Assembly (NCBI GenBank): GCA_030685235.1
Contig: MU839091.1
Span: forward strand, 62,001-126,000
Origin: Copromyces sp. CBS 386.78
Lineage: Eukaryota > Ascomycota > Sordariomycetes > Sordariales > Sordariaceae
Length of the DNA stretch: 64,000 nucleotides
Direction of reading: 5' to 3'
This document shows positions 22,691-36,510 of this stretch, piece after piece. The notes beneath the pieces are model-generated. The model did not search any database. It had not been told where the DNA came from and was given only the letters and a program-made list of their open reading frames with translations. Numbering within the stretch: position 1 is the first letter of the stretch; every line of letters starts with the position of its first letter. Made by a program: the position numbers and the translations under genes.

Positions 22691-25600
22691 CTCGAAAGAG
22701 AGACAACTGGGTGCTTGACTCCGTCTGTTGTGATGGAGTGAAGGCTCGGTCGTTTCATCCAGGCCCTGTTCTGTTCTTCCAAACAACAAAGTCCGGAGAG
22801 CGGGTCGGTAGAACCCGAAAAGGATCCAGTGCCATGGCACGAAAACCCCGACCGGTAATAGTACTAGGTAGTAGCCCCATGACTTTTGCGCGATATACTC
22901 GCCGGGCTTGGAATCGATTAATGAATTACTTGTACCTTTCGCCCGCTGTGTCTCTTGGCGCCAAGTCATCAGTCCACCCCGAGTCACTCCTCTTCAGTCT
23001 TTTCAACACAACTTCACGAAAAGTCACTGCATCCAAAAACCGACTTCACCAGTATATTCAGCGCGCCCAACAGGGGGCTTTTGGCTCGGGTTAGCCATAT
23101 ATCGGGTTGTGGTGAGATTGACGAAAAAGGTACCAGTGATTCATACATTACTGCCTGCTTTTGCTGATCCGGATGTTCGCTCCTCGCCCGGGGGTTGACC
23201 CTCGTCTCCTCGGTCCATCTCCCTCCTTTCTTTCCTTGCTCGCTCGGCGCAACTCTGACGAGACAGGACTGTGCAGGGCAGTGAATGGACGTTCCCTTGG
23301 GAAGAAAGACGACGGCAGTGACCAAAGTCAGTCTGCCCGTGGTCAGGAACGACCGAAAACCACGGCTAATCATGAGCATCAGGAAGCATGCCATTCGCCA
23401 AAAGGCCGCTCCAGCCTCCCGCTTCTTTCCTAGATCACTCCAGTTTACTCCACACTAATAAGAAACATGACAGCTGCATCCAGGCACAACCCTGCTGAGA
23501 AAGCCGCTTCCGCTTCGCACCTTCTTATTCTTCGCGCTTGGACGGGTGGATGGAAGGGGAGACCCGCAAAGTGGGAGTGGCAGGTACACGACCGTGACTT
23601 CAGTGCATAGAGCACATATCCTTGTTCTTTCCTTGTTTCCATTGTTTCCATTGTTTCGTCACTTGTGTCAGTGGTATGTATCGAAAGAAAAGACGTGCCT
23701 GTTTGTTGTTTGGCATCTGTGGATCTTGCCTTGGGATTTGCTCGTTTTGCCGGTATGATTTGAAGAACCCCTTAGAAGTGGTATATCTGGGAATGTCAGA
23801 TATTGTATCGAGATGGCTTAGAAGCTGATAATAGAGAGGAGTCAGAGGAGTGATGTTGTCGTAGGTAGGCGGTTTCCATCGTCCGTATCTTAATAAGTAT
23901 CGTACTTACGATACCTATAATACCATTGTTACCATACACCGCATCGCTATCTTACCACCATCCACCGCTTTCCATTCAAGCATCTTTTTGACAGCCGTGA
24001 CTCGCAAGGGTCTTCCTGGGGCAGGGACGAGGGACGAGGAACGGAAACCTTTTGTGACCAGGGGAAGGTGCGGATGGACAGAGTTTGACTCGACGACCGA
24101 CATTTTTGGGTGGCCATGATACTGTAGCAGTCCCCTCCTTCTCGGTGTGAAGTGGAATATGGGCGGGCGCTGTGGTCACTTCCTGACACCAGGCCAGTCA
24201 AGGGAAGTCAAACTTCACAACCCCAATCCTCTCCCAATTCCCGCACTCGACCACACACGGTTGCCCACCTCTCTGCTCCGCGCTTGTCGCCCAAGTTGCA
24301 TGTTGCGGGTTGTGCATGACTCGTACGCCCGCCGAGCTCGCTCGCTTCCAGCTCTGGTGCTTCTTTTTTGTCGCATTCTCTGCCGTGGTTCCCCCCCAAC
24401 CTTGGCTGTCACGTTCACCACCAGGCTGAGTCACGGGAGGGTAGAGGTATGCACAACATCAAGGCGTTCGCGTGGTGAGATTGCTGACTGCTGGGAGATC
24501 GTCGGGACCCTCACTTCGGTTTCCCCTGGCCTGCTCAGTTGCTGGTCAATTTGGGGGTTGTCATTTAGGACTTTGGGGTGTTGTCACTCGTCAGTCCGTC
24601 TGTCAATTCTGTGCACCGCCGTCGTGCCGTGGTGGAAGCACGGCTGACATCAAGCAATAGGTATGCTAGCGTGGTGGGCACTGGGGTAAGCGGAGACGTG
24701 GTAGCCTCGTGGGCACTGGGGTAGGCGGAGACGTGGTAGCCTGATTGGTATCTAGCTCGGCAACGTCGTTGGCTGGGTCCGTCAACATCGGCGACCTGCG
24801 CGTTGTTTAGGCGTTTTAGGACTGGCCGAACACTGGACAGAGGGAACGGGCCGGGGTTCCAAGACTGAGGTGAAGGCCCGGGGCGGCGCATGTTTCTTCT
24901 TCCGGGGGAGTCCAGGGATCCCTACTGTAAGTGCTGTTGCTGTCAGTGTCGAGCGCTCGAACACGTCGAGAGCGCCGGGGCCATTTGCTCCATCCCTTTG
25001 CCCTGGTCTCATGTCGCTCATGTCTCATCAGATAACCTTCCGAGTCCCTCGCCAAGGCCCTGTTCGAGACCTCGGCTGTCAGTGGAGAACCATGGCCCAA
25101 GCAGAGGCGCCATTTCGTCCTTCGGTCATTGGTTCCGTTCGTCTTCGGATTGCATCCATGGTTCACCGAACTGAGCCAGTCGCAACGACCGGTTAGCTGT
25201 CAGCTGCGGAAAGAACCGAGCTCGAGGAGACATCGACGCGACAACCAACAGGTACCGCGCAAAGAAAAATGGGAGAGGAAACAATGAGAGCATAAAAGGG
25301 AAACGACAGAGATTCATGTCCAACCAGTATGTCATTTCGCATCCCCACACGCCCACATGAGTGTGGAGGGAGATTTCGGGCCAGGACATCTGAAAACGGT
25401 TCACACTTCCGCACCTGAGCCCTGTTCATACCCACTGGTGCAGGAAATACTGACAGGGAGACAGGGTAGCACATTGGCTGCGTAAGGGTATCTTTGCAAG
25501 ATCTTGGCGCCTGTCACTTGTCAAACATGACAGCCAGCAGACGCAATCAATCATCAGTGGGAGAACATGTCATCTCTTGCCTCTTGTGCCTCCCAATACC

Positions 25601-28600
25601 CATGTTCACACCCACTGAACAAACTATCAACCCGTTAGCTGTCTGTAACTTGCACCTATGAGTCGAGTATCAGCCAAGGTAACCTTGATTACGTCCCCGA
25701 CGTCTACCAAGTCAAGTAATTTTTGCTTGGTATAGCTTCCTTCCCGCTAATATAACCTCTGCTGTAGGTACTGATCCGAATGCGACGGCATCCATCACAA
25801 AGGATAGCACCCCCATATTGGATGACGAATCCATAGTACGATTAACAACCCCCCTTCCCTGTATCATTATCGGTCAGAGGCACGTCAAGTGCCTTATTAG
25901 GGCAAGTAGCACGCAGTGGACTACTCGCAGGGTCGTAACGTCCCGCTCGCTAGGCCATGCGATGCTAGATATCCGCCTGTCGGTAGTAAGACGTATACCG
26001 GTACCAATACTAGTGCGTTCGTACGGAGCATCCCGTACTGTACCTGCTCGTACTGGTACGTATTACTACTCCCCGGGTATCATAACCTGACGTGTGAACT
26101 TTTCCGTCCCTGCGGTTACCGTCATCATCTTTTGTAGAAGCGAGACCCGTAACCCAGTTTCAGAAACAAGTCCAAAACATTATATCGCTGATATACCTAC
26201 CTGAATCGGAATCACTTTAGTCAGAACGAAACGTATAAATGTCTGGTTGGAAACAATACACACACCGTCAAACATGTGGTTCACCCAATTGGGCTGCCTA
26301 GCGGAAAAGGCAACCAAATCAAGATCAAACAACAAAATAGCATGTTCGATAAACCTTTAACGTTACACCCTCAAGTTGTTTCAATCATAGTTTGGGCTTA
26401 CACCTGGCTAGACTTTAGTCGATATTGAAGGTATACGGTCTACTATTGCTTGCCAGCTTGCGTTCGCATCAGGTCAAGCATCCTTTACCACTATGCCCAC
26501 TCCTCCCATTATCACGTTAACGGTCATGGATTTTCTAGGTAGCATCCCCTAAGGATTGGAAACAACGGATTTATATATTCTTGTTTGACATGATAATAGG
26601 CCAAGGACAAGGTAAGCTTATAGGCTACGGCCGGGCAGTAGAGCACGACTAATACTGATTCGCATTCCAGCGCTCGTAGGTCAACGATCGTTGATCATCA
26701 ACTATCGCCCCTTAACAATCTCCCTAATATTAAATCAAAATATAAAGCTAAGCCATTCTCAGTCTAGAAAAGCAGTTCGTCGTTCAGTACGGCATAACGT
26801 GAGTTACCATACTCTAGATAACAACCAGCCAGAAACCGAAAACTCACGCGCGCAACCATGGACATCGATCTGTTCTTACCATGTAGACCTAGACGCCGAA
26901 AATCTTTGGGAACAACTAAGGCGGACCTGGCACACGGGGAAAAGGGGGTGATGGGCAGGTTGTCAGTGAGCGAGTGTATACGGTGATTGCCGTGTCATTC
27001 CAACAAGGGATTGAACATCAACCCCCAGCCCGAGGCCGAGCCCAGAACGGGCAAAGCAATTTACGTTAAAAAGCTGATATGGAAAACTGCATGCAAGCCG
27101 TTGGCGCCTCACCGCAGGTATGTGAAAGAAGGCAGATATGGCAGATAGGCAAGCAAGGCAGGTCCAGATCTCCGAGTGTCCGACAGCACCGTTCGTGTGA
27201 CTGACACATCAATGACAGACTGTCACGAAACGCTTTCCCTTTGGGACGCACAAGATTTCCAAATGGGGGCCAGTCCAGCCATCCTTCGACGACGAACACA
27301 CAAAAGCTTCCATGGCTCGTCGGGGGGACAAGGCCTCTCACCTGTGTGCCTGTGTAGCATCGTATAATCTGCAAACCGACGTTGAACAAGCCAAGACAGC
27401 GAGAGCTGTTTGGGAACGGCTGAAACTCGAGAACGGTTCCTCCGACATGGAATCATCCCAACGGTTCTCTGCGCTTGGGACACAAAAGGGTGGACAGGAC
27501 GGATCCTTGTGTGCACTTGAAGGGGAGAAATCGTCTGGTCAGGGTACGGGCTTGGCCCGTGGACTCCCAGAGTCCAAAATCTTGTATCGACCAGGAAGGC
27601 GGTCGCGGTTCATTCGTGTCAGGACGGAAGAGAGCGCCGCATGTCTCTTGTGTCACTTTTGCTCCAACTGATTGCTCTATGTTTAGTACACGCGGCTAAC
27701 CGTTTTGTAACCAGGAAAGAAGAACGGAACGTCTTTGAAGACTGGACCTCGTCAGTTTCGCAACCAGGGAGTCAGTCGTACACCGTTCCAACAAGGCGAT
27801 TTCTGCTCAGAAGCTACGTTTCTTTGTGGTACTTGCCCAGCATGGACCCGGTTCACTAAACTTGACAACGTGTGTCGACCGCAAATTTCAATTGGAACTC
27901 CGACAAGAAAATACTGTGTTCCCGCGACGTTGGGTCGCTCTGACATACAACACAGTATTTGCATGCGCCGTGCCCTCCGTCAGGGCTCCTGGAGGTTGGT
28001 TGGTCGGGTAATGTACTCGACTACGAAACGGAGCGTTTCAGTCTCCATACTCCGGATAGAGAGACTGTGTGTACACAGCACATATTCCCTCTCTGTTTGG
28101 TTGGCTGGATGCTTCACGTCCACTTGATATCATGTCATGATGGCGGCCTTGACAGCAGCACTCGATCCAGAAACCCCTGCAGCTTGGGGGTTTTCCTATG
28201 GCGATCTTCGGAAGCGGGATCGACCCACCTATTGTCATTGCCCTTTCCTCCTCCAGCATGGTTGACCTGTCTTCTGTTTCTGCCATTGGCATACCTCAAC
28301 CAATGTCATTCTCATTTTCGTCCACTTTCCCTTTCACTCCTCGGCATGTTGGGAGGCGGCCACTTTTTAGGACCTACTTTGCGTGGGGGGCAACATTGGC
28401 AGCATGCCTTATTCCCGAACGGAAGCAACGAAAGGGCCTCCATTCAATCTCACCTCGCCTTCCAGCGTGGGGATGAAAATCTTCCGAAAAAAGCTGGTAG
28501 CTTTCTTGATGAATCGGATCACGGATCATTTTCCTTTCTCCCATTTGACCTCGCACGCATCACTAGCGGCAACGCCAACACATGGAATGACGGAAGGAAC

Positions 28601-31600
28601 CAAGCAAGCAAAACCGTTGCTGAGCCTCCATGCAGAAACCAACCGTATCCCGATCCCGCGATCCCGCGATCCCACACACAGAAACATACATGCCTGACGG
28701 GCCTTCGGTGGGCGAACCATTTAGAACCTCTTTTCTGTATGTGTGGATGCCTGGCATATCCACCCCCCTTGCCTGTCACTGGGTACGCCATCGTGGGTAT
28801 CGACAGATGCTTTACGGGTGTCTGCCGCTAAAGGGACTTCGTGTTTCCTTTTCACGAAAATGTACAAGGACGAATCCGGATGGATTTGCTTAGGGAGAAA
28901 GACATACCTCCGACATCTTGTGTGTGTGGCGCTGCTGTTTTCATGCTGTTTCTGGTGAAGCTATGGTGTCGGCCACTCGAAGCCTACAGTACAGGGTCAA
29001 GGAGGGTATTTCCGCAATGAGTTATCGAGCTAAGTGCTGTTTGTCGCCAGGCAGTTCATTCTCGATCGCGGTTTTGAGAACTGAGGCTTCCATGGCTGCT
29101 GTCTCCCTCGTTCGACTTCTCGACCGTATCGTTCGTGGCCATCATGAGTACGGAATCATGTATGCCACTGCAGGAACCCAGCTTGCCGCCGAGCTTTGGA
29201 GGCTGTGTGTTCACCGCCAATTCAGTGTGCTCATGGACGGATGACGTTTAGTGGGCAGCTGGGAGCGCTTCAACAAATGGCCGACAAAAGTCTTGCACAG
29301 TCTGGCTCGCATACGGGACCGGGTACAAGAAGTGCGTATACAAGGCATCGGAGATCTCCCGCATCATAGGCATGCTGACGATCGTGCGACGTGAAGGGGG
29401 TGTGCTGGCACGTCAAAGATGTGAATGTCAGATTCACAACAGCTCACCCGTCTTCTGGCAAAGCTGGAGAAGGGTTCTCGACGGACAAACGAAGGAAGCC
29501 TGCTACTGGTATTAGAGGTGGCGGCGGCGGCCACGAGCCTTGCTGTGTTACTGTCACCTTTCTCGCTGTCACTCCTGCAGTGTCAGCTTTCTGTGTATGT
29601 GTCCGGCGGACTACTTCTTGGTTGGTGAGAAGACGACAGCGAGGACCATGGCCAGTGGTGGTCCGGGCTGGCTGGGTTGTCTGTCTGCCTTGTTCCTCGA
29701 TCTGATCCAATTTTTCCTGCGAGTGTCGTCTTCTTCGGAGATCTTTGACACTCACGGCTGCAGCAGACATCATGATAGGCCGATGGGACGAACAGAGGAT
29801 ACTCCCGCGCCAGTATAGAAGCGTCTCTTTGAGGAGATAAAGGGGCGGTCTCATTAAATCGGCTCGCATGCCAGTTCGATGGCTGGTATCGTTGCCGCGA
29901 TCCTTCACGACGTCGCAAAGATGGGAAGCCCCAGCGACCATGCTGCCTTCTTCGTACAATATCCCGCCGTCTGATTTACGCCATTATGGTTCCTCAGGTA
30001 TTACCGTGCTCAGCTCAGCGAAACAGAGAGCAAACACACATTCCAATTGAGTTCCGTCCCTAACCGGGGAATTAAGGTTGCTTGGCTTGTCGAACAGTGG
30101 GCGGGGGACGGGCAACTGTAAAGAGTCCCTGGAGGGTCATTCGGTTCCGAGACTGGTGAACCACCTCCGTTTTCCTTCTTGGCTGGATTGTCTCTTCTTC
30201 AACAACCTTTTCCGCACCCCGGCCCCGTGCATCCGTCCACCCGGGGGTTGCTTCATGGGTTTGTTACAGACATCCAGCGCCCTGGGGCCTGTTTTGGTTG
30301 GCCCATTTAGAGAGTTAGGACGTTGCCTATTGGATGAAATGAGGGCTAATTCGACGTTTTGGAGTTATCCCGCTGGCGACTGAGGAGCTTTAAGTCGTGA
30401 TTATTCACACAAGATGAGGAAGAAATGTGTCCGTTTCCTTTTCAGGGGCCCCGAGGCGCCGAGATACGTTCTTAACGACAAATGCTCAATCATCTTTGGC
30501 ACTCATCTCATTTAGGTACGTTTCAATCCATCACCCCCGACCTACCTGGTTCGTGTCGGTTCTTATGTAGCTTTAAGCATACCTGAAGGGGGTAATTTTG
30601 ATTGAGGTTGGTCCCTACCTGAATGCTGGTAAGGTACGTAATTGCAATCTGGACGGAGCCCGCTCCAGATGCTACCTCACTTGCTTCAGGTCTAATTGCT
30701 GTTTGGCATTTGATAGCCAGGCAGGCTGAGAGGCCTGACAGTGCCCTGCCAAATTGTCGGAAACAGGTCCGGCTGGGCAAAGGCGAATGAAAATCGGATA
30801 GTGAGAAGAGAGTGATTCCTCATTTTTCTGGGATTTCCTGCAGCCTTGCGAGGAAAGTCAGGCCCGCCGCACCAGCGCACATTCCGGGGGTGAGAACGAA
30901 GGGGCCAGAAGAGGCACATCCATAGTCCATGGCACCTTCGCGTGTTATTCGACCTCGAACATTGGTGGAGGGCTGTAACCGCAATGTCAAAAGTAAAGTC
31001 ACCAAAGGTTCGTTCGCCAAGAGACACCCGTATCCTGGTAGCAAACTTTCCCCGAGCCGGCGGCGACCGATGAAGTCCGATCGTCCCCTCCATCACCGAA
31101 GTCTCCTCATTTTCCGGTTGAGTGGACTGGAAGAATTACGAACGAGAACCACATCAGCTTAGGTCAATCAAGTTTCTGCCGTCGACGCCGTGATCAAGTA
31201 CGCCGCCAGCGACGTTTGATTGAGTCTGCGGTGGCTGTCGGGTCTGCCGTGTGCCCAGATCCGTCAAGTGTTTGTCGTGATGGAATCAGCCAAACAGCGC
31301 CGGTCAGTACTATAAGAATATTCCAACGCATTTCTACCACGGGAAAGGGAAAACCCGGATACTCATCGACTTTTAAAATTGCGGGGGCTTGAGCTGGACT
31401 TCAACCCACGGGTTCTGGGTGATTATTAAGACGTTCATTCCACGGAATGCCGCTGCCATATAAAAGCTCGATAGACAAGTTGGACAGGGTGCGGGACGGC
31501 ACGCCGGCGGCATCTCCCCTCGGCGATTCACGCGTGCACAGCATAGCCTTCCCGGCCGAAGCTGTGACGTGTTTGGCCTTTGGAAACCATTTCTCTCTCT

Positions 31601-33055
31601 GTAAATCTCGGTCTTGGGTCTGCGGGCGCCTGTATGATGAAGGGTATGAGACGCGGCAAGAATGTGTTATTGTTATCGGTGGGTGGACAGAGGCATGTTT
31701 CGGGGAAAGGAAGCTCCCACATATATCAAAAATGTCGGGGGCTTGCAGCGTTCATTCAGGGTTTTTTTTAAGTTGTAGGAGTTGCATCAACCGTCCACGC
31801 CGTATCATAGGTACCTAATCCATCATACATATAGGTGACCGGGTAAGGTAGTGTCGGGTGGCAGCAACGGTCGTTGACATGTGAGGGGAAAGGTCAAGAT
31901 GCAATTTGCTGCTTGGGAGACCGGGACGTGGGTACCTAGGTAGACTTGGTACGTACCGACCCAGATACCTTAATGTACATAGGTACCACTGTACCTTGGG
32001 CCGTGCTCGCTTGCCCCTTGTCCGGTAGGTGCATGCACCGGCGTTGACATCTCAGCCAAACCATGCGCGCCATGATACGTAATTACTTGTATTACGACAC
32101 CCTGGCAAGACAGTACGAACACGTTACGATACCATACCATAAGTTTTCCACATCGCACTTGAGCGAGAAGGAGAGAGGTTGCGTGATGCCGAGGCGATAG
32201 TGTTGGGGCCCTGTCCATGTCGTCCGTCTATTGTCCACAAAACCATCCCCGGCTTTCACCTTTTTTTTTTTCTCCTTCGTTCGTTATGAGCCGTGGGTTC
32301 GACATGCCGGGGGACTCCTGACAACGGGCCTACTGGGCGCCTTCCGTCCAGAAATACATACTACATACGAAGACCATTGCAGCCGCCTCCATTTCTCGAA
32401 AAGACGCAACATCCGTGGTAACCACCAAAGAGAGCCTTAGTAGGAAATCGCAGGACACCACTCCCGAATAACACATCAAAGGCAACAGAGACACAACTTC
32501 CCTTGCAATCCAGAGGCGTCCTGCAACAAGTGGTGCATCCAACATATCTGCACATAATCTCGGACAACACCTTTAAATCAGCAGAGGCCGCGTCTTCCAG
32601 CTTCGAGACGTACGTTCTAATATCTACGCCGTCCGAACTCGACATATCAGCACCAGCACACACACTCACACACATATTAACAACTCCGAATGTCTTCTGG
32701 TTTATTCTGCATTTTCGTGTCATTCAGATACTTGAAATTCCGACGCAGTTGATGCGGTGACAACTATCAACCAATATCCAGCTTCTTCTTTTTTCCATCT
32801 TATAAAATACCCATACCCGGCAGCAAAACCTGGGCCCTTTTCCTCCATTCCTCATCGCTTTTCACTCTGCCATATTGTCCTACAAGTACACTTGGATCCG
32901 CTCTTCGATCAACATCAAAGACCAAAGGTAATGTGTTCTGACAACAACGGCCAAGATAAATAAAGCTGACAACCCGAGTGTTAGCACACGCCGGCTTCTT
33001 TGCCACTTGTCGTCCGTCACTCACAGAGAACACGGCATTTCTTACTTCAGACAAG
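22691..33055. other. Gene desert, right part, and bek-1 upstream region
   Basis: About 10.4 kb before the homeobox start codon. No frame resembles a protein family; the longest (27959-28831, 290 codons) is low-confidence and biased in composition. A 35-bp tandem duplication lies at 24674-24743. The part at about 25.7-26.9 kb is more AT-rich than its flanks, perhaps a diverged repeat. The promoter and long leader of the homeobox gene must lie in the right portion; a 5' UTR intron is possible at 32928-33050 (GTAATG donor, CTGAC branch-like site at 32968, CAG acceptor just before the ATG). Confidence 0.5.
24674..24743. repeat. Two-copy 35-bp tandem duplication
   Basis: The unit starting GTGGGCACTGGGGTA at 24674 is repeated at 24709 with one visible A/G difference. 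It lies in non-coding DNA. Confidence 0.85.
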
Positions 33056-34299
33056 ATGGCAACATCATTCTTTCATCCACCGCACCACCAGGCCCAGAAC
33101 ATGCATGGCTTGAACATGAGTAGTTCACAGAGCGACCCGCGGTCGCTTCCGTCTCCCGGTTCGGCACTGCCGCCCATCCGGTCCGTTATTCCGGATTTTG
33201 ATAATCTGGACCGCCGGCAATCTCAGGCACACAAGGAGAGCATCGATGGTGGAAACTCCCACGGATACACCACGGATGGTCTGCCAACCACGGGCTCCAG
33301 CTCCAGCATCAGCATCTTGGCGCAACATAGTCATGGCCACCAAGAGCCCAGATCACGAACCTACCCCAGTGGCCCGCTTCCTCGTCCGCCTCTTCCGGAC
33401 GCTTTTGCTCAATATAACGGTCATCATCAACACGGCGAGCCACAGCGTGGCTACACTCAGTATGGTCAACACCAGCCCGTACACCGCCAGGATACCTACC
33501 CTCCTCACGGGTATCCCCAAGATTCATACTACTCCCTACCGGAACACCGTCATGGGGTCTACCCTCAACCCGGACCCCAGCAGAACCACTACGAGCAGCG
33601 TGCCCGCAGCGAGCGCGCGCGCTATCCTCATCCATGGGGGAGCCAATCTGATTCTGCGGTAAGCCCTCGGGGCGGCGATGGGGGCAAGAATAAGCGACGT
33701 GGCAATCTTCCCAAGGAGGTGACGGAGAAGTTGTACGCTTGGTTGTACGGTCATCTAAATCATCCTTATCCGACCGAGGATGAGAAACAAAAGATGATGA
33801 GAGAGACCAATATGCAGATGAGTAAGTTACAATCCGAGAGCAAGTTGTCTACCTACCTCTTTACTAACCCTGTTTTTCCTTTTCAGATCAAATTTCGAAC
33901 TGGTTCATCAACGCCCGTCGCCGCAAAGTTCCGCTCCTCATCGAACAGGCAAAGGCCGAGACCGAGGCCGCGAAGCATTATCGTCCCAACTCATCACCCA
34001 TCGCCCGCCGAACTCGACCAGTTTCGGTTTCCCATACGAGACACTATAGCCGCTCGGGCCCAGGCCGTGGCGTGCCCAGCCGCCGCAGCCGCAGCGCCAG
34101 TGCTGAGCCGTCGATCAGCAACCTTCTCAACAATCCGGAATCCGAAGGGGACGTCCGACCACCGCAGTATGCGGCTCCCATGAGCGACAGCGGCGTGCTT
34201 GATTACAGCAGCCGCGAGAGCTCTGAGTCGTATGAGATGGATCCTCGTTATCAGAGCTACGGGCATGGGCATGGGCATGGGCACCACGCAAGCATTTAA
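33056..34299 (+). CDS. bek-1: TALE-class homeodomain transcription factor (bek-1-like)
   Basis: Two exons, 33056-33821 and 33887-34299, spliced inside the homeodomain (GTAAGT donor, CAG acceptor, phase 1), give 392 residues. The N-terminal 200 residues are low-complexity and rich in His, Gln, Pro, Ser and Tyr. The homeodomain (about 211-272) starts KNKRRGNLPKEV, carries the extra-loop signature HLNHPYPTEDEK and, after the splice, NQISNWFINARRRKV, with the invariant Trp, Phe, Asn and Arg. This is the TALE class, which in yeast includes Cup9 and Tos8. The C-terminus is Ser/Arg-rich and ends in a Gly-His repeat. I chose the ATG at 33056, after a possible 5' UTR intron acceptor, over the in-frame ATG at 32978. 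The name bek-1 (beak homeobox, perithecial beak formation in Neurospora) rests on my recollection of its proximity to pacC. The very long upstream region suggests complex control. Confidence 0.87.
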
Positions 34300-36478
34300 A
34301 CCTTGCGGAGCCATCTCAGCCAATTTCCTGTGAGCTGTATCATCTCCCCTTGTGCATGTTTGACGGGATGGAGGAGTTTGGGGTAGCATTGGCAGCATGG
34401 GAAACGGGCATTTGGTTATTTGTTTTCTTTTTGTTCTTCTTTTTGGCCATCCCACTCCGGGGTGGCATTTTTGGGTGGCAGGGAGGGTATACCCTAGGGT
34501 CATTCACACAGCATATTTGGCATTCTGGTTTGGATAGATATCCATCAGCGCAAGGAAGCGAGCGGCGCCCCCGTCTCCGACATTTGCTCGATGGCGTTTC
34601 AACACTGGCGAGAGCCGCCATGGTAAAGACCTGAGCAAACATATAAATACAGAGGATGGAGCGGGTTGCCAAAGCTACTAGTCTTAGGTCCTTCTACACG
34701 TACTTGCTACAAAGCATCAAGCAACAAATTCTTTTTTACAACATCGGGGTTAATCCGCTCCGTTCATGTGTGATTCTTTCATCAATGCCAAGTTACCACT
34801 CCATTTTCTCATCCTCGACGAGCCGACACTTCACAAAACAGGAGTCAAGCAGGCAGACAGACAGGTAGGTCGTCAGGTAGTACAAGCCCCATTGTTTTCG
34901 AACCCATAAACTCACTGTATACAAAAAAAGTCGAGTCAAGAATTACCCGTATCAGTAGGTAGTTCTAGTTAACTAGTATACAAGGCTAACTAGCTGTAGC
35001 GATAAAAGAATAAAAACAAAAGTGAAGGACATCTGCTAGTCCCTACCCTACTACATGGGCCATGGGCCTGGGATTTGTTACCGTCACCAGCGTTGATGTA
35101 AGACATCTTTCAAGGACCAAGTCCCCACCCAGGCCACCCCAGATGTCGGACGTCAAGACATGCATTAAGGGGAGTATTCGGGCCTTGGGGGTACAAAAGC
35201 GCCAAACTGAGCAAGGATCTGTATCTAAGGGGTGTGTGTGTATGTGTACGAGTGTGGGCGGCTGGGTTGGAGTATGAAGATTGTCTGAATGGTTTGCGGG
35301 TTTGTGGGTTGGAATTCATGGATGATGGGTAGATGCATCGAAACCGGACACGTCGAGCCTTGCACAGATTCCATCCATGTCTACCATCGGAAACTGGTGC
35401 TTCAGTTTAGTATGTAGTTTGGATACCAAACCCATGCCTATTGCCCCCATGGCGGGGAGTTCGTTGATGCTTGCCCAGTTTGTGGTTCTTTCTTGTGTTT
35501 GATAGTCCGAGGGAAGCTGCTACGGACAGTTGGACACCACCCTGATGACGACTTGGGCAAATATGCCATGCTAACCGGGCAGGACTGCTTTGGACGCCTC
35601 ATTTGGAAAGAAAAAATACCTGGGTGTGCTTAAGCTCCCAAATTCCGAAACGGAACGCACCTGCCATACCCTACCTCTCGTACAGGGCCAGCCGTTCTTT
35701 CCACTTGTCCCCTAGCGGCTCTCTCGAAGCCACATCAATCTTCCTCATCCCCTCACAGCCAATCCAGAAGCTCAAGCCCAAAGCCTCCTTCGGTGATTCC
35801 CTTTGCCAATGATTATTCACACGTTTTGTCTTCACCCTAATGCAGATTCTCATCTACAATGCAAATCTTCGGGTCCGTACCCCGGCGATGCACGCGCTTG
35901 ATTCCTGGATGAATGTGGCGAGCTCCGTCACGGTTTAGGGTTTGTTCCCTCCTTCAGAACAGGCCAACTTTCTTCCATATTCATCAGGATTGGTGCACCC
36001 CTTCCCCCAGCCTCGCTGACGAGCACCGACAAAGCCACATGAGTGGTTCCTTGATGGATTATTTTTTCAACACTTCATCACCTCCAAAAAGAAGAAACCA
36101 ATGTCGTACGTACAGAACTTCGAAAGTGCGTGTCGGTGAGGCGACCGCCACCTCAATGACGCCCCGTCATGTTACCTATGTTTTGTTCTCATCCCCGCCT
36201 TCACCAGACAATGCCTCTCTGTCAATTCCTTGCCCCTATCCCTCATCCAACCAGATATCGTCAACTCGCCAGCATATGTCGGTATGCCGGCCCCGTACAC
36301 GACATGATACCCTACATTAACCATGCCCCCTCCTCCTCCCCCACCTCTACCTCCTGCTTCTTTACCATCAAGGTTTCTTCAAAGAGGCTGGCCTTGAAAG
36401 GGGTATCCATGCCAGATTGGCATGTCTGGCTGGCTGGTTGGTAACACACACACCCACACACATATGTTGACACAACGA

Positions 36479-36510
36479 GACAGACGGACAGACAGGACAG
36501 ACAGGCCATC
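36479..36510. repeat. GACA/CAGA-type microsatellite
   Basis: Imperfect GACA tetranucleotide units in intergenic DNA; similar short runs occur at 37915-37929. Confidence 0.65.

Noticed and set aside
27959..28831. Open frame of 290 codons in the gene desert
   Set aside because: Overlaps many other open frames on both strands, no recognisable domain; treated as chance.
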